A model generated the notes under the pieces. That model searched no databases, was not told the origin of the DNA, and saw nothing but the letters and a program-made list of their open reading frames with translations. Both the position numbers and the translations under genes were made by a program. Below are positions 1 to 5,301 of a DNA stretch of 5,301 nucleotides, one piece after another. Source of the stretch: an uncultured Granulosicoccaceae bacterium (GTDB lineage: Bacteria > Pseudomonadota > Gammaproteobacteria > CALCKW01); contig CALDHJ010000477.1 of the NCBI GenBank assembly GCA_937941555.1, positions 1 through 5,301 on the forward strand, written 5' to 3'. Positions within the stretch are counted from its first letter, which is position 1; the number at the start of each line of letters is the position of its first letter.

Positions 1-1424
<1,424 letters not shown>

Positions 1425-1452
1425 GCGCCACAACACAACACGGGACGCAGAC

Positions 1453-2220
1453 ATGAAAACAACGGATATAGGCGCGGCGGTAGTCACCGGTGGCGCATCG
1501 GGTCTGGGCGAATCGTCAGCGCGCGCACTTGCCGCGGCCGGCGTCAAGGTTGCCATATTTGATCGGGATGCAGAACGCGGGACGGCCGTGGCAACGGACA
1601 TAGGCGGTCTCTTTGTCAGTGTTGACGTCGCCGATTCGGCGAGTGTGGCAGCCGGCCTGGAGGCCGCGCGAAGTGCGCACGGTCAGGAGCGTGTCACCGT
1701 GAATTGCGCGGGCATTGCCATTGCGAGCAAGACGGTTGGACGAGAAGGTGCGCACGACGCGGCGGCGTTCGCCAAAGTCATCTCGATCAACCTCGTTGGC
1801 ACCTTCAATGTCGCAAGCCAAAGCGCGGCCGGGATGCTCGCTGCCGAACCGGTCGGCGCTGACCACGAACGCGGAATCATCGTCAACACCGCGTCGGTTG
1901 CGGCTTTTGATGGCCAGATTGGCCAGGTCGCCTACGGCGCGTCGAAAGGGGGTGTGGCGGCCATGACCTTGCCAATGGCTCGGGATCTGTCGCGCGACGG
2001 GGTGCGTGTGCTCGCGATTGCGCCAGGCTTGTTCAGCACGCCGATGCTGCAGGGTATGCCACAGGAGGTGCAGGACGCACTCGCAGCACAAGTGCCGTTT
2101 CCGCACCGGCTCGGCAATTCCGAAGAGTATGCGTCGCTTGTGCTGCACATGGTCGATAACGCCATGCTCAACGGCGAGGTCATTCGGCTCGACGGGGCCA
2201 TTCGCATGGCACCAAAATAA
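1453..2220 (+). CDS. 3-hydroxyacyl-CoA dehydrogenase, SDR family (HSD10-like)
   Basis: This 255-residue short-chain dehydrogenase is predicted to oxidise 3-hydroxyacyl-CoA or 3-hydroxy-2-methylbutyryl-CoA to the keto form with NAD+. The Rossmann glycine motif is TGGASGLG (12-19), followed by an aspartate after the second strand (IFDRD), which favours NAD+ over NADP+. The motif NCAGIA (84-89) takes the place of the usual NNAG. The catalytic residues are Ser148 in NTASVAAF, Tyr161 and Lys165 in YGASK. The stretches IAPGLFSTPML, VPFPHRLG and LNGEVIRLDGAIRM closely match human 17-beta-HSD10, the mitochondrial isoleucine-degradation enzyme. The ATG at 1453 is chosen because it places the first beta strand at the usual distance, and a weak GGGA lies 7 bases upstream. 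The open frame continues further upstream, but only as a shadow of the dehydrogenase gene. Third visible gene of the operon; no terminator is evident after it. Confidence 0.94.
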   Translation: MKTTDIGAAVVTGGASGLGESSARALAAAGVKVAIFDRDAERGTAVATDIGGLFVSVDVADSASVAAGLEAARSAHGQERVTVNCAGIAIASKTVGREGAHDAAAFAKVISINLVGTFNVASQSAAGMLAAEPVGADHERGIIVNTASVAAFDGQIGQVAYGASKGGVAAMTLPMARDLSRDGVRVLAIAPGLFSTPMLQGMPQEVQDALAAQVPFPHRLGNSEEYASLVLHMVDNAMLNGEVIRLDGAIRMAPK

Positions 2221-2276
2221 CGCAACGCCAAGCCGACTAATGTCTCGGCCCTGTCACAGAGCTGCGCCGCACGGCA

Positions 2277-2285
2277 TGGTAAGAT
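2277..2285 (+). promoter_or_regulatory. Possible extended -10 promoter element for the DUF937 gene
   Basis: The sequence TGGTAAGAT reads as an extended -10 (TGn followed by TAAGAT, four of six matches to TATAAT), about 36 bases before the start codon. There is no convincing -35 at the usual spacing; CTGTCA at 2251-2256 is too far away (23 bases). The placement between the operon end and an independently terminated gene makes a promoter here plausible, but the match is weak. Confidence 0.3.
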
Positions 2286-2309
2286 GGCGTCAGTTTTACT
2301 CGTTGCCTT

Positions 2310-2314
2310 GGAGG
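2310..2314 (+). promoter_or_regulatory. Strong Shine-Dalgarno of the DUF937 gene
   Basis: GGAGG lies six bases before the ATG at 2321. It is the only strong ribosome binding site in the window and fixes the start, overruling the longer open frame that reaches back into the dehydrogenase gene. Confidence 0.8.
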
Positions 2315-2320
2315 GTAACC

Positions 2321-2734
2321 ATGGATTTGATGAAGATGGGCACAGACATGCTCATGGCAAAACTCGGTGGTGGTGCGGACGCGGGTGGCGTGCAGTCCGT
2401 GCTCAGCGGTCTGATTGGTGATGGCGACCAGATGGACATCGCCGGCATGATCGGCAAACTCCAGGGTGAGGGTGGCGGAATGGCTGACATGCTCGGCTCC
2501 TGGCTTGGCGACGGCGACAACGCCGCAGTCTCCGCTGATCAGGTGCGTGACATGATCGGTGGCGAGAAAATCACCGCCGCTGCTCAGCAGCTGGGTACCG
2601 ATGAAGGTTCGCTGCTCTCCGGTCTGCAGGATGCGCTTCCCGAAATGGTCAATCAGGCCAGCAGCGGTGGCAGCTTGCTCGACTCGGTAGGCGGCCTCGG
2701 CGGACTGGCCGGCATGGCCAAGAAGTTTCTCTGA
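2321..2734 (+). CDS. DUF937 / YidB-like small protein
   Basis: This 137-residue protein is rich in glycine, methionine and acidic residues and has no cysteine, signal peptide or membrane segment. Residues about 53-119 match the DUF937 (YidB-like) pattern as I recall it: GMADMLGSWLGDGDN, then VSADQVRDMIGGEKI, then AAAQQLGTDEGSLLSGLQ, DALPEMV, and a glycine/serine-rich tail (SSGGSLLDSVGGLGGLAGM) ending in KKFL. Such proteins are common in proteobacteria as small cytoplasmic helical-repeat proteins, and their molecular function is not established. The start at 2321 is fixed by GGAGG six bases upstream. The gene appears to be its own transcription unit: a possible promoter precedes it and an intrinsic terminator follows 27 bases after the stop. 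It has no obvious functional link to the acyl-CoA operon before it or the ABC gene after it. Confidence 0.9.
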   Translation: MDLMKMGTDMLMAKLGGGADAGGVQSVLSGLIGDGDQMDIAGMIGKLQGEGGGMADMLGSWLGDGDNAAVSADQVRDMIGGEKITAAAQQLGTDEGSLLSGLQDALPEMVNQASSGGSLLDSVGGLGGLAGMAKKFL

Positions 2735-2761
2735 TTCCCCATCCGGGTATTCGAGACTGAG

Positions 2762-2787
2762 AACGCGGGCTTCGGCCCGCGTTTTTT
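2762..2787 (+). terminator. Intrinsic terminator with UUCG tetraloop
   Basis: AACGCGGGC (2762-2770) pairs perfectly with GCCCGCGTT (2775-2783) around the loop TTCG, closed by a C-G pair, which is the exceptionally stable UUCG tetraloop form. The 3' arm runs directly into a six-T run (2782-2787). It lies 27 bases after the DUF937 stop and should end that transcript. Confidence 0.93.
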
Positions 2788-2982
2788 GTGAGTGGTGGAA
2801 AACCGGCGCGGCGATTCACGGCGGGCAACACGCCTAGATCGGCCGGTCGATATACCGATTGCACTCGGGGTGTGTAACCATAGTGCAAGTGGTCGCCGCA
2901 ACCCACTGGCGAACCGGTTTCGGTTTGCGGCAATCACGCAGCCCAACACGCCGGTCGTGCCGGCGCTATTCGAGTACGCACA
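2788..2982. other. Intergenic region before the ABC gene; no gene recognised
   Basis: Frames here do not encode anything recognisable, and a TAG at 2881-2883 closes the ABC frame upstream. The stretch must hold the promoter of the ABC gene, since a strong terminator precedes it, but no convincing -35/-10 pair is visible. A TTGCAC at 2859-2864 and a CATAGT at 2879-2884 are only 14 bases apart, too close for a standard promoter. AACCGGTT at 2912-2919 is a perfect 8-bp palindrome and could be an operator half or chance. Confidence 0.5.
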
Positions 2983-5301
2983 TTGCCCGACAGTCTGTTT
3001 CAGTTTGTGCTCAAGCACAGCCTGCGAGACCAGATTCTACTGTTGTGTCTGACGGCGCTGTCGCTGCCGTTTATCTACTTCTCGCTCGATGTGCCCAAGC
3101 TCATCATCAACGATGTGCTGGGACAGGGCGACCTGCCTGACAGCCTCTATGGCGTGCCGCTGCAGGCCAACCATGTCACCTTGCTCGCGATCCTCAGCGG
3201 CCTGTTCCTGCTCCTGGTGATCATCAACGGGGCGTTCAAGTATGTCTTGAACCTTTACCGCGGCATCGTGGCGGAACGGATGCTGCGGCGCCTGCGGTTC
3301 ACGCTGTTCGGCAACCTCATGCGCTTTCCGCTGGCGCGAGCGCGCAAGCTGTCTCCGGCCGAGACCGTGCCACAGATCACCGCCGAAACCGAGCCTCTGG
3401 GGGGGTATATCGGGGACGCACTTGCGTTGCCGGCATTCCAGGGGGGCTTGCTCGCAACCTACACTTTTTTCATCCTCATGCAGGATCCGGTGCTCGGCGT
3501 CATGTCTCTGCTGACGTTCCCGATCCAGGCCTACATCACGCCGCGCATGCAGAAGGCGGTCAATCAGCTCGCGCGTCGCCGGGTCAAGGCAACCCGCGCG
3601 CTTGCGAGTGATATCGGCGATGCGATCGGTGGGGTATCCGACATCCACAGCGATGCCAACAGCCTCTATCACCGTTCTCGGATCGCACAAAAGCTCGGTG
3701 TGTTGTACGGCTTGCGTTTCGAGATATATCGGCGAAAGTTTGCGATCAAGTTCGTCAACAGCTTTCTGAACCATGTCACGCCGTTTTTCTTCTACCTCTT
3801 TGGTGGGTGGCTCGTCCTTCAAGGTGAGCTCACTATCGGTGCACTGGTGGCAACCCTGGCGGCGTTTCGCGAGATGGCGTCCCCCTGGCGCGAACTACTG
3901 AAGTTCTATCAGCAAGCGCAGGATGCCGAGGTAAAGTATGAGCAGATTGTCGAGCAGTTCGAGCCCGAGGATTTGCGCGATGCAGTTGAAGCCAACGTAG
4001 TCGCCAATGTCGATCTGACGGCTGCGCCACTGCAGCTGAAACAGGTTCGCCTTATCGACAGCAACGGTCGGGGGCTGGCGCCACTCGATCTGCTTCTCAC
4101 GCCCTCAGACCACATCGCCCTGACCGAACAGGGGCCGAGTGGCGTCGATGAGCTCTGCGCACTGCTCGCCCAGTTCGCTGAGCCCGATGCGGGCGCCGTC
4201 ACCCTCGCGGACCACGACTGGTACGCGCTGGGTGAGCAGGCACGCGGTCGCCATCTTGGCTACGTCGGCGGCGAGCCGTGGCTGTTCGACATGAGCCTGC
4301 TCGACAATATCCGCTATGGGTGTTTCGCCGAGCCGTCAACGCCTGCTGATGACGCCGAGCGTGTGCGCGCGCGCCACGCAGGCAATACACCGCTGCGGCC
4401 GGACGATGATTGGCTAGCAAGCGACGCGAACTGGCACCCGCGCTTGCACCATGCGCTGCAGGTAACCGGCGCCAGTGAAGATCTGTTGGAGATGGGTTTC
4501 AATCTGCCGTTGCCACACGGTGTGTCAGAGCCGTTCAAGCAGGCCTTGCAAGCCGCACGAGTCGATGTGTCGCGCGCCCTCGAGGCAGCCGGTCTCTCAC
4601 AGGATGTCAGTCAATACGACCCGGGCAGCTTTGCGTCTGATATCAGCCTCGGTGAGAACCTGTTGTTTGCCGTTGCCGACCCGGATCGGGATTGGTCCGA
4701 TGCGCGCTCGGAACAGGGTTGGATCTCGGCGCTCAAGCGCTGCGACCTCTACGATTCGCTGATGCATATCGGCGAGCACGCGAACCGCGAGTTCGTCGAG
4801 ATGTTCGCAGGCCTGCCCGACAACCACCGCTTTTTCAGCGATGTGGCGTTGTTCGACGCCCGGGATCTGGTCGACATGCAGCACATCGCGTTGCGTTTCG
4901 ATCGCGGTGGCTACCACGCACTTACGCCCGCGCAGCGGTGGCGGATTCTCGCGTTGGTGTTGGCGCTGTGCCCGGCACGGCACCGGGTGGTCAGTGTCGA
5001 ACCAGGCTTGCAAGCCCAAATCGTTGCTGCGCGACAAGCGTGCCGGGCACTGGTCGGGCAGCCCGGATTTGATCAACTTGAGCCATTGGACGATTTGTCA
5101 TGTTCACATGGGCTCACGGTGTTCCAGAATGCGGTATTCGGCGTGCTGGTGGGTCAGGACCGACGTGCTCACCAGTCCATTCGGGACATCACGCTCGACG
5201 TCTTGCGCACCGCAGGCCTCGAGCGCGATACGATTGATCTCGCATTGCAGACCGAACCCGGTCCGGGAGGCAGGGCGTTGCGCCCGGCACTTCGACAACG
5301 G
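2983..5301 (+). CDS. ABC exporter-like protein with degenerate ATPase domain (C-terminus beyond window)
   Basis: An uninterrupted frame of 773 codons runs off the right edge. Residues 1-325 form a type-1 exporter-like membrane domain, with hydrophobic segments near 18-36, 65-85, 152-168, 171-187, 257-275 and 280-300. Segments such as NGAFKYVLNLYRG, AERMLRRLRF, ETEPLGGYIGD and ASPWRELLKFYQQ match, from memory, a poorly described proteobacterial ABC family. A nucleotide-binding domain starts near 348, but its ATP-site motifs are eroded. Walker A is GPSGVDEL (384-391), with Glu390 where the lysine should be. The Q-loop reads YVGGEP (427-432), lacking its glutamine. The signature position reads LRPALRQR (766-773). 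An insertion of about 270 residues (447-715) splits the domain. Walker B and the H-loop lie outside the window. TTG at 2983 is the best start (giving MPDSLFQFVLKHS); only a weak GAG precedes it, and no in-frame ATG occurs before 3277. The substrate is unknown. The protein is probably an inactive half that needs an active partner. Confidence 0.85.
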   Translation, partial: MPDSLFQFVLKHSLRDQILLLCLTALSLPFIYFSLDVPKLIINDVLGQGDLPDSLYGVPLQANHVTLLAILSGLFLLLVIINGAFKYVLNLYRGIVAERMLRRLRFTLFGNLMRFPLARARKLSPAETVPQITAETEPLGGYIGDALALPAFQGGLLATYTFFILMQDPVLGVMSLLTFPIQAYITPRMQKAVNQLARRRVKATRALASDIGDAIGGVSDIHSDANSLYHRSRIAQKLGVLYGLRFEIYRRKFAIKFVNSFLNHVTPFFFYLFGGWLVLQGELTIGALVATLAAFREMASPWRELLKFYQQAQDAEVKYEQIVEQFEPEDLRDAVEANVVANVDLTAAPLQLKQVRLIDSNGRGLAPLDLLLTPSDHIALTEQGPSGVDELCALLAQFAEPDAGAVTLADHDWYALGEQARGRHLGYVGGEPWLFDMSLLDNIRYGCFAEPSTPADDAERVRARHAGNTPLRPDDDWLASDANWHPRLHHALQVTGASEDLLEMGFNLPLPHGVSEPFKQALQAARVDVSRALEAAGLSQDVSQYDPGSFASDISLGENLLFAVADPDRDWSDARSEQGWISALKRCDLYDSLMHIGEHANREFVEMFAGLPDNHRFFSDVALFDARDLVDMQHIALRFDRGGYHALTPAQRWRILALVLALCPARHRVVSVEPGLQAQIVAARQACRALVGQPGFDQLEPLDDLSCSHGLTVFQNAVFGVLVGQDRRAHQSIRDITLDVLRTAGLERDTIDLALQTEPGPGGRALRPALRQR

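Noticed and set aside
1702..1713. NCAG in place of NNAG in the short-chain dehydrogenase, as a possible active-site loss
   Set aside because: Human HSD10 also has NCAG, so this is a subfamily feature and not a defect.
2006..2320. N-terminal extension of the DUF937 protein back into the dehydrogenase gene
   Set aside because: The translation is Arg/Ser/Cys-rich out-of-frame sequence, and the strong GGAGG before 2321 marks the real start.
2912..2919. Perfect palindrome AACCGGTT before the ABC gene as an operator
   Set aside because: Eight bases without a flanking dyad or an adjacent promoter are too little to call a binding site.
2649..3018. Minus-strand open frames over the terminator and intergenic region
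   Set aside because: They run through the intrinsic terminator and the end of the DUF937 gene, show no recognisable motif and have no ribosome binding site that I can see.
3037..3822. 261-residue minus-strand open frame
   Set aside because: It lies antisense to the clear membrane domain of the ABC protein, has low-complexity Arg/Gln/Glu-rich content and no family resemblance. It is a shadow of GC-rich codon bias.
4921..5004. LTPAQRWR followed by VVSVEP taken as the true ABC signature and Walker B
   Set aside because: The spacing is almost right, but the segment is followed by a further NxxFG motif and then by GGRALRPALRQR at the proper distance for the real signature. As I recall, the PARHR and LQA..AR residues around it match the insertion of related proteins. 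I treat it as a decayed duplicate or part of the insertion.

Overview
The window is GC-rich and gene-dense, with every credible gene read on the + strand except one inverted fragment at the left edge. Codon use, the DUF937 (YidB-like) protein and the family of the large ABC protein suggest a proteobacterium, probably a free-living gammaproteobacterium. This is inference; there is no rRNA or other direct taxonomic marker.

Region 1 (1-2220) is a short acyl-CoA degradation operon. It holds the C-terminus of a thiolase, a 380-residue acyl-CoA dehydrogenase whose ATG overlaps the thiolase stop (ATGA), and, 28 bases later, a short-chain dehydrogenase closely resembling 3-hydroxyacyl-CoA dehydrogenase type 2 (HSD10). 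Together they cover the first oxidation, second oxidation and thiolytic cleavage of beta-oxidation or of 2-methyl-branched acyl-CoA (isoleucine) breakdown. No enoyl-CoA hydratase gene lies in the window.

The left edge is broken. The minus strand of about 1-125 encodes the part of a thiolase that should sit just before the + strand C-terminus at 130-285. One thiolase is therefore split into two pieces in opposite orientation, meeting near 125-130. This is either a real inversion or, quite likely, an assembly or amplification chimera.

Region 2 (2221-2790) is a stand-alone unit: a possible extended -10 element, a strong ribosome binding site, a 137-residue DUF937 protein and a textbook intrinsic terminator with a UUCG loop.

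Region 3 (2788-2982) has no recognisable gene. Region 4 (2983-5301) is one long open frame that runs off the right edge (773 codons seen). It has an exporter-type ABC transmembrane domain followed by a nucleotide-binding domain that looks catalytically dead: the Walker A lysine is replaced, the Q-loop glutamine is missing and the signature motif is degenerate. A roughly 270-residue insertion splits this domain and repeats one of its motifs. The insertion and fold match, from memory, a known but poorly described proteobacterial ABC family. The loss of the ATP-site residues is the most interesting real biology here.
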